49,879 bases of DNA from CAMLHU01 sp039917855 (GCA_039917855.1 JBDSIR010000033.1:1-49879), one strand, 5' to 3'. Numbered from the stretch's first letter, positions 16,258 through 25,556 are shown. Notes: a model not told the origin generated them from the letters alone. Made by a program: numbers and translations.

Positions 16258-18378
16258 ATGCGCATTGCCCTCACATTGCTCTCCCTCACACTGACCGTCC
16301 TGCCCCTCCGCGCCGCCGCGGCCCAGGTCGCGTCCCGCCCCGATTCGGCCCGCGTGGTCGAGGTCGAGCCCCTCACGGTCACCGTGACCCGCACCCCCGG
16401 GAGTTTGGCGCGGGTGCCGCAGGCCGTCGGGGTGCTCGACGGCAAGGCGGTGCGTCGCGGCCAGGCCACCCTTGGACTCGACGAGGCGCTGACCAATATC
16501 CCCGGCGTGTACGTGGCCAACCGCTACAACTACTCGGTGGACCAGCGGCTGTCGATCCGCGGCGCGGGGAGTCGGGCGAATTTCGGCTCGCGCGGGGTGA
16601 AGATCCTCCTCGACGGCGTCCCGCAGACCCTCCCCGACGGCCAGAGCCAGCTCACCAACCTCGATCTCTCGACCATCGGCCGGGTCGAAGTGCTCCGAGG
16701 AGCGAGTTCCGCCATGTACGGCAACGCCGCCGGCGGGGTGATCAGCTTCGCGAGTCTCCCGACCGCCCCCGATCCGCTGGGGGCGTCGGCGCGCTATGAG
16801 GCGGGGTCGTACGGCCTGAGCAAAGGGCAGATCCGGCTGTCGGGACACTCGGGGAGCGTGAGCGGCGCGGTCAGTTTCTCCCGCACCACCTGGGACGGAT
16901 TCCGCCGGCAGAGCCGGTTCGAAGGGAATTCACTTAACGCGGCGATCGACTGGATCGCCACCAGATCGACCTCGGTCGCGCTCCGCTACGGCGTGGGCGA
17001 CCAACCCATGGCCGAGAACCCCGGGGCGCTCAACGCCGCCGAGCTCGCCGCCAATCGGGATTCGGCGCCGGCCAATAACATCAACCGCGACGCCACCAAG
17101 GACGTGGTCCAGCGGCAATTGTCGGCCACGGTGAGGCATTTCACCGAAGGCGGCACCGAGTTCGACCTGACCGCCTTCTATTTCGCCCGCACGCTCGATA
17201 ATCCGCTGGCGACCAACAACTGGAACCTCATCGACCGCCTCGCCGGCGGCCTCAGGCTTCAGGGTTCGCGCCCCCTCGGCTCGGCCACCGGCGCACCCCG
17301 GCTCATCCTCGGCGTGGACCTCCAGTCCATGCGCGATCACCGCAGGAACTACACCCCCGTTCCGGCAGTCGGTCCGGTGACCACGACGACCATCAAGCAG
17401 CGCGAAGAAGTGACCGAGGTGGGCCCCTTCGCGCAGCTGACCTGGCCGGTGACACCACGAGTGCTCCTGACCGGCGGGCTCCGGTACGACGCGGTGAAGT
17501 TCAAGGTCACCGACGAGCTGCTCACCGACGGGGACAACTCAGGTGACCGGATGATGTCCTCTTTCAGCGGCGGCGGCGGGGCGAGCTATGGCTGGTCGCC
17601 CGCCTTCACCCCGTACGTGAATGTGAGCACCGGCTTCGAGACGCCGACCACGACCGAACTTGCCGTCACCCAGGCAGGTGTCGGAGGGTTCAACGACAGT
17701 CTCGTGCCCCAGCGGGCCCTCTCTTTCGAGCTCGGCGCCCGCGGCGCGGTGGGCAGTGGCCTGAGCTGGTCTGCCGCCTTGTTCACCATCGGGATCAAGG
17801 ACGCGCTGGTGCCCTACGCGGAGGCGGGGGGTCGCTCTTTCTTCCGGAACGCCGGGGAGACCCGGAACAAGGGGTACGAGCTCGGTGTCGCCTGGCACCC
17901 GATCCGCTCCCTGACCCTGCAGGCGGCCTGGACCCACGCCGACTATCGCTTCAGCGACTATGTCGCGATCACCAACTCCGGCGTCGACACGACCGTGTTC
18001 ACCGGTCGCCGGCTGCCGGGGGTGCCGAGCGAGTACGTACGCTTCGGGCTTCGCTCCTCTCTCCCCGGTGGGCTCTGGCTCGACGTCGACCACACAATGT
18101 CGAGCGAGCTCTACGCCGATGACGCCAACACTCTTCGGGTCGACGGATGGGGCACCGGCGTGAGCAATGTGCGCCTCGGGTGGGATGGGACCCTCGGCGG
18201 CGTCCACGCGGTGCCGTTCGTGGCCGCGAACAACGTGTGGGACCGGGAGTATGTCGGGAGCGTGACGGTGAACGGCTTCGGGGGACGGGTGTTCGAACCG
18301 AGCCCGCGGCGGAACTATTACGTAGGGGTGGAGCTGGGGTGGGCAAAGCGGTACGGCGGTAAGGCGGTAAGACGGTAA
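16258..18378 (+). CDS. TonB-dependent outer-membrane receptor
   Basis: 706 aa: signal peptide ending AAAAQ, plug domain (about 35-165; QAVGVLDGKAVRRGQ, LDEALTNIPGVYV, LSIRGAGSRANFGSRG, VEVLRGASSAMYGNAAGG) and a 22-strand barrel ending in aromatic-rich RRNYYVGVELGW. It resembles siderophore/heme receptors (IutA, PfeA type). Ligand unknown; a Fur-like gene nearby is only suggestive. The C-terminal tail GGKAVRR and the TAA stop are made of GGCGGTAA octamers. Confidence 0.95.
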   Translation: MRIALTLLSLTLTVLPLRAAAAQVASRPDSARVVEVEPLTVTVTRTPGSLARVPQAVGVLDGKAVRRGQATLGLDEALTNIPGVYVANRYNYSVDQRLSIRGAGSRANFGSRGVKILLDGVPQTLPDGQSQLTNLDLSTIGRVEVLRGASSAMYGNAAGGVISFASLPTAPDPLGASARYEAGSYGLSKGQIRLSGHSGSVSGAVSFSRTTWDGFRRQSRFEGNSLNAAIDWIATRSTSVALRYGVGDQPMAENPGALNAAELAANRDSAPANNINRDATKDVVQRQLSATVRHFTEGGTEFDLTAFYFARTLDNPLATNNWNLIDRLAGGLRLQGSRPLGSATGAPRLILGVDLQSMRDHRRNYTPVPAVGPVTTTTIKQREEVTEVGPFAQLTWPVTPRVLLTGGLRYDAVKFKVTDELLTDGDNSGDRMMSSFSGGGGASYGWSPAFTPYVNVSTGFETPTTTELAVTQAGVGGFNDSLVPQRALSFELGARGAVGSGLSWSAALFTIGIKDALVPYAEAGGRSFFRNAGETRNKGYELGVAWHPIRSLTLQAAWTHADYRFSDYVAITNSGVDTTVFTGRRLPGVPSEYVRFGLRSSLPGGLWLDVDHTMSSELYADDANTLRVDGWGTGVSNVRLGWDGTLGGVHAVPFVAANNVWDREYVGSVTVNGFGGRVFEPSPRRNYYVGVELGWAKRYGGKAVRR

Positions 18379-18573
18379 GGCGAGCGGCAATTCAGGGTCG
18401 GAGTGAGACCAAGCAAGGTGTCATCCCGAGCGAAGTGAGGGTTCTTCTCAACAGTGCACGGTCGCCGTGAACGCTGCGACAGGGCACCGCAAGCAAGATC
18501 CCTCGCTCCGCTTGGGATGACTCCGGGGCCGTTGCAGCTCCGCCCTGACTACCGCTCCACCGCCCCACCGCCC
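18350..18573. repeat. Octamer word palindrome around the TonB receptor end
   Basis: Left arm 18350-18382: GGCGGTAA, GGCGGTAA, GACGGTAA, GGCG, supplying the receptor's TAA stop. Right arm 18549-18573 reads on the minus strand as GGGCGGTG, GGGCGGTG, GAGCGGTA, ending in a TAG. Between the arms lies an inverted pair of the dispersed repeat (18419-18441 and 18497-18521). Confidence 0.75.
18419..18521. repeat. Inverted pair of the TGTCATCC...GAGCGAAG dispersed repeat
   Basis: TGTCATCCCGAGCGAAGTGA at 18419 and its inverse ending in CTTGGGATGAC at 18521 form imperfect 22-bp arms around a 55-nt loop. Part of the 293-bp gap between convergent genes. Confidence 0.75.
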
Positions 18574-18650
18574 AGCACGAACATCCTCTCGAAGTACCTC
18601 CGCACTCCCTGATAGGTCCACTGGCCAGGATGCGCGGCGTTGGAAATCCG
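18549..18650 (-). pseudogene. Possible C-terminal gene remnant
   Basis: The minus strand reads a 33-codon open stretch ending HPGQWTYQGVRRYFERMF then VLGGGAVER and TAG. It has protein-like composition but an in-frame TAA immediately upstream (18651) and no plausible start or SD. I do not recognise the family. Chance cannot be excluded. Confidence 0.25.
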
Positions 18651-18671
18651 TTACTTCGCGGGGGCCCGGCG

Positions 18672-19427
18672 CTACCGAGCGATCCAGGGCAGGAGCGAGG
18701 CGACCGTGGTGAGGATCGCGTTTCGCCGCTTTGGGAGCGCGAATCTGAAGCCGACCCGGGCGTACGGACCCCCGACCCCGCTGTGAGGCCCGCCGGAAAG
18801 ATCGTTCCTGTCGGCTCGCCAGTCGGTCTCGCCGAACATCTTGGCGTACCCCACCTGGAGCCCAAGTCCGACCTTTTGCCCGGTCCACCGCCCGAGCTTG
18901 AAGTCCACGCCGAGCCCCGCGTGCCAGATCGCTGTCTGGCCACTCAAGTCGGTGCCGCGCAGGGGGTCGGCCAGCGTCGAGTCGACGGTGCCACCCCGCC
19001 GTTCTTCGACGTGGAACCCGACCCGGGTCAGTCCCACCCCTCCATTCGGCACCACCCGCCACCGCCCGGCGTCGATCAGGGCGAAACCGACCCCGACCAG
19101 GATCGCTTCTCCCGAGATCTCAGTGCGCCAAGCGGCGGACTCGTGACGACCCCCGAGGATCGCCCCGCCGGTGAAGGCGAGGTCCCAGCGACCGAACCGG
19201 ATGGTGCTCGTCATGCCCGAAACGACCACGGTCTCGTTCATCGACGGGAAGCCATTGGCCTGAAGCGCGAGATTGATCGCATCGACCTCCATCGCCTGGA
19301 CCCCGAAGGCGATCGCGGTCGATCCCTTGGGGGGCCCCGTAGTCGTGTCCGGAGGGCCGAACAGCTGGGCGGCCAGTGGGCAAGTGGGCCAGTGGGCAAG
19401 AAGGATGAGCAAGACCAGGTAGCGCAT
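18672..19427 (-). CDS. Outer-membrane beta-barrel protein, unknown function
   Basis: 251 aa. Signal peptide (LLILLAHWPTCPLAAQ), then alternating hydrophobic strands, Gly-rich turns (GGAILGG, GGVGLTRVGFHVE, GLGLQVGYAKMFGE) and VGGPYARVGFRFALP near the end, typical of a small porin-like barrel. It starts 76 nt after the priA stop and may be cotranscribed. The signal-peptide codons contain a GGGC-AAGT/CAGT octamer array (19371-19400). Confidence 0.82.
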   Translation of the reverse strand: MRYLVLLILLAHWPTCPLAAQLFGPPDTTTGPPKGSTAIAFGVQAMEVDAINLALQANGFPSMNETVVVSGMTSTIRFGRWDLAFTGGAILGGRHESAAWRTEISGEAILVGVGFALIDAGRWRVVPNGGVGLTRVGFHVEERRGGTVDSTLADPLRGTDLSGQTAIWHAGLGVDFKLGRWTGQKVGLGLQVGYAKMFGETDWRADRNDLSGGPHSGVGGPYARVGFRFALPKRRNAILTTVASLLPWIAR

Positions 19428-19503
19428 ACGCTCCGTCGATTTGGATTGTGATCAACTCCTCGCCCGGCCCACCGGCCCTCTGGCCCTCTGGCCCTCTGGC
19501 CCA
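19371..19503. repeat. Two octamer arrays between priA and the barrel gene
   Basis: 19371-19400 (+) is GGCCAGTG, GGCAAGTG, GGCCAGTG, GGCAAG and lies inside the barrel gene's signal-peptide codons. 19467-19503 is, on the minus strand, repeats of GGGCCAGA starting one base after the priA TAG. The arms are inverted and can pair through GGGCCA/TGGCCC. Confidence 0.75.
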
Positions 19504-21930
19504 CTACAGCAAGGATACCGGATCACGGTCGATCACCACCCGCACCTCCCGCTTCCCTTTCCCCACCCGCGGTGCCGCGTACCGCACGAACCGCCCGATC
19601 TCCTCCGAAGTGCCCCGCACGACCACGTGCCACCGCCACCGCTCCTTGATCCGGGCGAGCGCAGCCGACGCCGGCCCCAGGATGCTGAGCGTGAGTCCGG
19701 TCCGCTCCACCAGCGCATGGCACCAATCGGCGAGCTTGGCCGCCGCGGCGCTCACCTGATCCTCGTCCTCGCCGGTGACGAGGAGATTGGCGAGCGCCAC
19801 GTGCGGCGGATAGGTGGGCGACTCCCGGAGCGCGAGCTCCTGCTTCAGGAATCCCTTCACATCGTGCCGCGCCGCGTGCTGGATCGCGTGATGCTGAGGA
19901 TCCCGGGTCTGCACCAGCACCCGTCCCCCTTTCGGTCCCCGCCCCGCGCGCCCCGCCACCTGGGCCAGGAGTTGGAAGGTGCGTTCGGCCGCACGGAAAT
20001 CCGGAAGATGGATTCCAGTATCGGCGTCGACGACGCCCACCAGCGTCACATTCGGGAAATCGAGCCCCTTGGCGATCATCTGGGTGCCGAGGAGGATGTC
20101 GACCTCCCCCCGTTCGACCGCGCCCAGGATGCGGTGATGTGACCACTTGGTGCTGGTGGTGTCGAGGTCCATCCGTGCCAGCCGCGCCGTGGGGAAGCGC
20201 TCTGCCAGGAGCTTCTCGAGCTGCTGGGTGCCGACGCCGCGCATCTGCACCACCGGGTGCCCGCATTTTCCGCACTCCCGCGGGACCGGCTTGGTGAACG
20301 CGCAATAATGGCAGGTGAGCCGCGGCGGCGTCTGGTGCACGGTCAGCGAGATGGAACAGTTGGGACATTCCTCCACTGCGCCGCACTCCTCGCACTGCAG
20401 GAAGGCCGCGAAGCCCCGCCGATTGAGCAGCAGCAGGGCCTGTTCCCCGCGCGCGAGCGCGGTCGCGATCCCCTCGTCGAGTACCACGGACCAGGGCACC
20501 GCACCGGTATCCCGGACCCGCGCCGCCTTCCGCATGTCGACGATCTCGACCGGTGGCAGCGGTCGGCTTCCGACCCGCTCCGGAAGCGAAATGATCTGGA
20601 CCGTCCCCTGTTCCACTCGTTTCCACGTCTCGGCCGCAGGGGTCGCGGTGCCGAGGACCAGGCGTGCTCCCTCGAGCCGGGCCCGCACCGCGGCAACGTC
20701 CCGGGCGTGGTAGCGGGGGGCCTCGCCATTCTTGTAGCTCGCTTCGTGTTCCTCGTCGACCACGATGATCCCGACCCGGTCGATCGGGGCGAAGATCGCG
20801 GAGCGGGCACCGACCACCACTCGCCGTTCACCCCGCCGGAGAAGCCGCCATTGGTCGGCCCGCTCGCCGTCGCTCAGCCCACTGTGCAGCACCGCCACCT
20901 GGTCGCCGAAAGCGCCGCGCACCCGTCCTACCGTCTGTGGGGTAAGGCCGATCTCGGGGACCAGGATGATCGCCCCCTTCCCCTCCGCGAGCGTGGCGCG
21001 GACCGCTTCGAGGTAAACGAGGGTCTTGCCGCTCCCGGTCACGCCGTGCAAGAGGGCAGGTCGGCCAGTGGGCAAGTGGGCAAGTTGCTCCAGCGCGCTT
21101 CGTTGGTCCGAGGTGAGTTCAGTGGGCGGTGCGACACCGACATCTCCACCGAACGGATCGCGGAGCTTCTCCTCCTCCTCCACCGTCACCAGCTCCTTGT
21201 CGAGCATCGCCTTGAGGACGCTGGCGCCGAAGTCGAGTTGATGGGTCAGGTGGGTGACCGACGCGCGACCCCCCAGCTCCTCGAGCGTCTCATAGAGCCG
21301 GCGTTGCTCCTTGGCGCGCGCGAAACGGCGATCGCGCTCCAGCAGCGGCATCCCCGCCTCGGTCAGCACCAGCACCCGCTCCGTCAGCCCTTCGGCGCGG
21401 GTGTCCGGCCCTTCCACCCGGAGCGTGACCGTTCCCACCCGGACCAGCCGATTTACCACCTCCCACACCGGCTTCTTGAAATGCCGCGCCAGGGTCCCGA
21501 CCTCGGCCTCGCCCCCCTTCCGATCGATGTAGTCGAGCAGTTCGCCCGCGGTCCCACCACTGCGCGGCGCGCCAGGCACGATCTCGACGATGACCGAGGA
21601 GCTGCCCCAGAGCGCCCCGGGGAGGGCGGCCTTGAGCGCGATGCCGAGGGGAGTACCGTAGTAGCCGGCCAGCCAACGCACGGTTTCTAGCAGCGGGCCG
21701 GTGATGGCGGGGAGGGTGTCGGGGACCGAAAGGATCTCGCGCGCCGTCTGCGCCGGGGCCGGCGCGTCGACCGCGACCACGATGCCCACCTCCTCGCGCT
21801 GGCGCAGCGGCACGACGACACGCGCGCCCGCCACCACACGGTCGGCGAGCGCATCGGGAACGGTGTAGGTGTAGGGTTCGGCGACCGCGAGGGGGAGGGC
21901 GACCTGGGCGTAGGTGGTCGCCGAGGTCAC
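19504..21930 (-). CDS. priA: Primosomal protein N' (replication restart helicase)
   Basis: 3'-5' DNA helicase that reloads the replisome at stalled forks. 808 aa from the GTG at 21930, which overlaps the epimerase stop by GTGA. N-terminal DNA-binding domain (YTYTVPDAL, GARVVVPLR), Walker A GVTGSGKT (296-303), DEEH motif, a zinc region with CEEC, CPNC, CHYC and CGKC, MRGVGTQQLEKLL, LLGTQMIAKGLDFP and AGRAGRG. Residues 283-291 (LAHLPTGRP) are encoded by an octamer array identical in type to that in the neighbouring barrel gene. Confidence 0.97.
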   Translation of the reverse strand: MTSATTYAQVALPLAVAEPYTYTVPDALADRVVAGARVVVPLRQREEVGIVVAVDAPAPAQTAREILSVPDTLPAITGPLLETVRWLAGYYGTPLGIALKAALPGALWGSSSVIVEIVPGAPRSGGTAGELLDYIDRKGGEAEVGTLARHFKKPVWEVVNRLVRVGTVTLRVEGPDTRAEGLTERVLVLTEAGMPLLERDRRFARAKEQRRLYETLEELGGRASVTHLTHQLDFGASVLKAMLDKELVTVEEEEKLRDPFGGDVGVAPPTELTSDQRSALEQLAHLPTGRPALLHGVTGSGKTLVYLEAVRATLAEGKGAIILVPEIGLTPQTVGRVRGAFGDQVAVLHSGLSDGERADQWRLLRRGERRVVVGARSAIFAPIDRVGIIVVDEEHEASYKNGEAPRYHARDVAAVRARLEGARLVLGTATPAAETWKRVEQGTVQIISLPERVGSRPLPPVEIVDMRKAARVRDTGAVPWSVVLDEGIATALARGEQALLLLNRRGFAAFLQCEECGAVEECPNCSISLTVHQTPPRLTCHYCAFTKPVPRECGKCGHPVVQMRGVGTQQLEKLLAERFPTARLARMDLDTTSTKWSHHRILGAVERGEVDILLGTQMIAKGLDFPNVTLVGVVDADTGIHLPDFRAAERTFQLLAQVAGRAGRGPKGGRVLVQTRDPQHHAIQHAARHDVKGFLKQELALRESPTYPPHVALANLLVTGEDEDQVSAAAAKLADWCHALVERTGLTLSILGPASAALARIKERWRWHVVVRGTSEEIGRFVRYAAPRVGKGKREVRVVIDRDPVSLL
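21063..21088. repeat. Octamer word array within priA
   Basis: GGCCAGTG, GGCAAGTG, GGCAAGTT, GC: the same word as 19371-19400, here coding for the linker just before Walker A. No inverted arm nearby. Confidence 0.65.
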
Positions 21931-22949
21931 CGGCGTCGGACCCCGAGCCCTGGACTGTCGGGGAGCGTCACCTGCCCGCCGGTGATCGTCGCCCCGACGA
22001 ACGGATCCTCGGCCAGCAGGGCAGCGCCATCGAGATCCACGATATCCACCAGCGGGGTGACGTGGGCCGCGGCGGTGATGGCGAGCGAACTCTCGATCAT
22101 GCACCCGACCATCACCATCAGCTCGTGGGCCCGCGCGACGTGGATCATCCGGAGCGCCTCTCGGAGGGAGCCGCATTTGGCCAGCTTGATGTTGATCCCG
22201 TCGACCTTGCCGACCAGGCGCGGAATGTCGGCCGCGACGAGGCAGCTCTCATCCGCGATAATGGGCAGGCTGGCGTGCCGGCGCACCGTTCCCATGCCGT
22301 CGATATCGCGCGGGTCAAGCGGCTGCTCGAGCACCGTGACCCCGAATTCCTGCAGGACCGGGAGCATCTGGACCGCCTGCTTGACGGTCCAACCGCAGTT
22401 GGCGTCGACCCGGAGTTCCTTCGACGTCACGTCGCGAAGCCCCCGGAGGATCTGCAGGTCGTGATCGGTGCCGAGCTTGATCTTGAGGATCGGATACTGC
22501 TCCGCCTCCTTGACCTTGGCCTGCATCTTCTCGACCGTGTCGAGCCCGATGGTGAAGGTGCTTTTCGGCGCCTTGGCCGGGTCGAGTCCCCAGAGCTTCC
22601 AGACCGGCACCCCGAACCGCTTCCCCACCATGTCGTGCAGGGCGGACGAGAGGGCGGCCCGGGCGCTCGGATTCCCCTTGAGCACCGCTTCGAACCCCCG
22701 CTCCGCCGTCTCCAGGTCGAACGGCGTCTCGGGGAGCACGGTGGCGTAACTCTGCAGCGCGGCGAGGATCGTCTCGGGGGTCTCGCCGTAGTACGCTATC
22801 CCGGCGGCCTCACCCCACCCCTCCAACCCATCCGCGTCGCGAAGCTTCACGACGACGGTGCGGTAGTCGGTCTTTCCCCCCCGCGCGATGATGAACGGGT
22901 GGCGGGTGCGGAGGTCCTGGACCTCGGCTTCGAGGTGGAGTTTGGACAT
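21927..22949 (-). CDS. L-Ala-D/L-Glu (dipeptide) epimerase, enolase superfamily
   Basis: Epimerises L-Ala-D-Glu from murein peptide to L-Ala-L-Glu for reuse. 340 aa. Seen: lysine pair in ILKIKLGTD, metal ligands in RVDANCGW, VLEQPLDP and IIADESC, and the far lysine in INIKLAKCGSL; MVGCMIESSLAITAA fits this subgroup. ATG at 22949; upstream open frame lacks similarity. It links to the murein recycling theme of 3.7-8.9 kb although it lies in a different operon with priA. Confidence 0.9.
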   Translation of the reverse strand: MSKLHLEAEVQDLRTRHPFIIARGGKTDYRTVVVKLRDADGLEGWGEAAGIAYYGETPETILAALQSYATVLPETPFDLETAERGFEAVLKGNPSARAALSSALHDMVGKRFGVPVWKLWGLDPAKAPKSTFTIGLDTVEKMQAKVKEAEQYPILKIKLGTDHDLQILRGLRDVTSKELRVDANCGWTVKQAVQMLPVLQEFGVTVLEQPLDPRDIDGMGTVRRHASLPIIADESCLVAADIPRLVGKVDGINIKLAKCGSLREALRMIHVARAHELMVMVGCMIESSLAITAAAHVTPLVDIVDLDGAALLAEDPFVGATITGGQVTLPDSPGLGVRRR

Positions 22950-22971
22950 GATCCGCTGCTCGGCGAGTGGG

Positions 22972-24597
22972 TCAGGGGCGCCAGCGAAGATCGCTGACGG
23001 TGTTGATCGTGTTGATACCCGGGATCGGCGCGAGGTCGAGCAGCTGACGGCCGCTCCCGTCCGCATTCATCATCACAAGGCGGCAGTAATTCGGGTCTGC
23101 GATCGTGTCGATGGTTGCGAGCCTGGCGCCGCTCGGCGAGTATCGACCCAGTCCGCACTTGTTCGGAACGCTGCGGAGGAACGTGCCCGCCCGATCGACT
23201 GTCCGCAGCTCCCACTCCCCTGATGGTGGCGTCCGGAAGTAGATCACTTTGTGGCCATCGGGATGCCAGCTCGGGACGCCGTGGTACGTGACTGCGCTGC
23301 ACGATCCGGCGTTGGTGCAATCAGGGGTCAGGGAGGTGAGCCCCGTCCCGTCGGGACGGATGACCCATGCCCCGTTCGAGGAGGGTCCCTTGTTCCCGTC
23401 GAACGCGATGAAGCGGCCGTCGGGAGACCAGGCGAACCCCGTGATATTGAAAGGCAACGTCAATGTTCTCGCGCCGGTCCCGTCCGGACGCACGAGCACG
23501 ATCTGAGCATTTGGGGGCTCGCCGGAACGATAGGCGATCCACCGACCATCCGGGGATGGAGCCGGCAAGTGCTCGATCCCGCCCCCACTGCTCAGAGGGA
23601 TCCGCCCCGAACCATCCAGAAGCGTAGACACGATATCGACATTCGAGCTCCCGAGGTCGTGCTCCGCGAAGATGATCCGCTGGCCGTCCGGCGACCACTG
23701 CGGGGCGTTCCCGCGGGGGGACACCTGCGTGAAGGTGCCCGTGCCGAGCGGATGAACGAATGTGCCCGAGCGACCGATCCCGTTGTAGTTGAGTGTGTAC
23801 GCCACCACCGATGCGCCGTCGGGCGCCCAGCCGAATACCGCGACAAAGTCGTTGGAATCGGAGACCAGGGTCAGGTCTCCGCCTGTCGCCGAGATCATGT
23901 AGATCGCGCCCGCGCTTAGTCCGTCGACCGGTCGCGGCCGTTCTATCCGGAATCCGAGCTCCCGGTCGGCCAGGGCGGCGGCGAAGACGCGGACGCTCAC
24001 CTGAGTGGAGGCCCCCGCCGCCGAGACCTTGACCAGCGTGGTGCCCGCAAACGCACCGACAACACGCCCCAACGAATCGACCGAGGCCACGCTCGGGGCA
24101 GTGACGGTCCAGACCGGGGTCGCGGTGACCGCCACAGGCGCACCGAACTTGTCGCGATACTGGAGGGCAAGCGGCAAGGTATCGCCCACCATCAACCCCG
24201 CACCAGCGGACAGGTCGATCACCAGGTTCGGAATGATCGTGAGGGTCGCCGTGTCGGCGACCCCACCGGCAGCGACAACGATCCGTGCCGACCCGACCTT
24301 CTTGGTGGTCACGACCGCGGAGACGACCGTCGCGTTCGCAGTATCCAGGGACGACCAGGCGAGCTCCGCGTTCTCGACGGTATCGCCATTCACGTCAAGC
24401 GCCGTCGCAACGAGAGTCATCCCATCCTTCACCACGAGGGTATCGGCCGCGGGGTTGAGCAGCAGCGCCGCCACGACGGCCGCCCCGGGTGGGTCGGAGG
24501 GATCGCTCCCACCGCAGGACGTGAGGGGAAGGACGAGCAGAAGGAGCAGGGAGGCGATAGTCGCAACGCCGCCACGCGTCGGGTTCCGAAGTATCAT
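22972..24597 (-). CDS. Lipoprotein with Ig-like domain(s) and TolB-like beta-propeller
   Basis: 541 aa. Lipobox LPLTSC. Residues 40-210 look like one or two bacterial Ig-like (BIG2) domains; residues 215-540 contain about six PD40/WD40-like repeats with the SPDG or SPSG turn (QWSPDGQRIIF, APSPDGRWIAYR, AWSPDGRFIAFD, SWHPDGHKVIYF, YSPSGARLATID). Probably an extracytoplasmic binding or scaffold protein. A TACCTT box lies 8 nt before the ATG and no SD is present. Confidence 0.87.
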   Translation of the reverse strand: MILRNPTRGGVATIASLLLLLVLPLTSCGGSDPSDPPGAAVVAALLLNPAADTLVVKDGMTLVATALDVNGDTVENAELAWSSLDTANATVVSAVVTTKKVGSARIVVAAGGVADTATLTIIPNLVIDLSAGAGLMVGDTLPLALQYRDKFGAPVAVTATPVWTVTAPSVASVDSLGRVVGAFAGTTLVKVSAAGASTQVSVRVFAAALADRELGFRIERPRPVDGLSAGAIYMISATGGDLTLVSDSNDFVAVFGWAPDGASVVAYTLNYNGIGRSGTFVHPLGTGTFTQVSPRGNAPQWSPDGQRIIFAEHDLGSSNVDIVSTLLDGSGRIPLSSGGGIEHLPAPSPDGRWIAYRSGEPPNAQIVLVRPDGTGARTLTLPFNITGFAWSPDGRFIAFDGNKGPSSNGAWVIRPDGTGLTSLTPDCTNAGSCSAVTYHGVPSWHPDGHKVIYFRTPPSGEWELRTVDRAGTFLRSVPNKCGLGRYSPSGARLATIDTIADPNYCRLVMMNADGSGRQLLDLAPIPGINTINTVSDLRWRP

Positions 24598-24605
24598 GGG
24601 CAGAA

Positions 24606-24611
24606 AAGGTA
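24606..24611 (-). promoter_or_regulatory. -10-like box of the TolB-like gene
   Basis: TACCTT on the minus strand, 8 nt upstream of the ATG at 24597. Leaderless candidate. Confidence 0.4.
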
Positions 24612-24643
24612 ATAAGCTCGTGCGCGGAAGGCGCCCGGGGCCC

Positions 24644-25543
24644 CTACAGCCCCGCGATGGTGGCTACCACCCCCGCCGCCAGGCGCTCCGGGGCATATCC
24701 TCCTTCAAGGAGCCCCACGATCGGCACTCCCACGAATCGCTCACGAAGTCGAGTGACCCAGGTGGCGTAGTGCTCGGGCTCCAGGGTGAACCCGCCGAGG
24801 GGATCGCCGGTCATGCTGTCGTACCCGGCTGAGAGGAGGATCAGGTCCGGCGACCACTCCTTCCCCGCGACTTCGATCCACCCCCAGAGCGACTCGACGT
24901 ATCCTCCCGGTCCGATGGCCGGCAGGCCGGCCGGCCGCGGGACGTTGAAGACATTCCCGACCCCCCGCTCCTGCGCCGCGCCGGTACCGGGATACCAGGG
25001 CCACTGGTGCATCGAGACGAACCGGATGGAGGGATCGTGCTCGATGAGCGCCTGGGTCCCGTTGCCGTGGTGCACATCCCAATCGACGATGAGCACGCGG
25101 GAGCGGCCGAGCCGCTGGGCGTGGCGCGCAGCGAGGACTGCGTTGGCGAGGAGGCAGAACCCCATCGCCCGATCGGCAAGGGCGTGGTGGCCGGGGGGGC
25201 GCACCGCCGCGAAGGCGTTCCCCTTGCCGGCGTGGGCGTGATCGACTGCGGCGAGGATCTGGCCCAGTCCGGCAAGGGCGGCATCCCAGCTGGCGGAGTT
25301 GAGGATCGTGTCCTGCCCGATCATCGCCGCGCCGCCGGCGGAGAGGCGCTCGAGGAGCTCGGCGTACTCGGGGGGGTGGACGCCGGCGAGCGCGGCCACC
25401 GTGGCCGGCGCTGCCTCACGCACTTCGTACCCAGCACCACGCACGCCGCGCAATACCGCCTCGAGGCGGGCTGGTCGCTCCGGGTGTCCGGCGCCGGGAT
25501 CGTGGTCGAGGCAGCGGGGGTGGGAGAATACGGGGACGGGCAT
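24644..25543 (-). CDS. Histone deacetylase family protein (acetoin utilisation/acetylpolyamine deacylase type)
   Basis: 299-aa zinc-dependent deacylase. Seen: HDPGAGHPERPARL substrate-loop start, RPPGHHA (active-site His pair), GFCLLANAVLAA, VDWDVHHGNG (zinc Asp and His), SAGYDSMTGDPLGGF (second zinc Asp) and LEGGYAPERL. The true start is ATG 25543, where homology begins; the frame is open to 25597. Substrate unknown. A second copy of the first 17 codons lies 907 bp upstream (26401-26450). Confidence 0.93.
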   Translation of the reverse strand: MPVPVFSHPRCLDHDPGAGHPERPARLEAVLRGVRGAGYEVREAAPATVAALAGVHPPEYAELLERLSAGGAAMIGQDTILNSASWDAALAGLGQILAAVDHAHAGKGNAFAAVRPPGHHALADRAMGFCLLANAVLAARHAQRLGRSRVLIVDWDVHHGNGTQALIEHDPSIRFVSMHQWPWYPGTGAAQERGVGNVFNVPRPAGLPAIGPGGYVESLWGWIEVAGKEWSPDLILLSAGYDSMTGDPLGGFTLEPEHYATWVTRLRERFVGVPIVGLLEGGYAPERLAAGVVATIAGL

Positions 25544-25550
25544 CGCCTGA

Positions 25551-25556
25551 AAACTA
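25551..25556 (-). promoter_or_regulatory. -10-like box of the HDAC-family gene
   Basis: TAGTTT 7 nt before the ATG at 25543; its TAG is also the stop codon of the upstream ORF6N gene. No SD. Confidence 0.4.
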
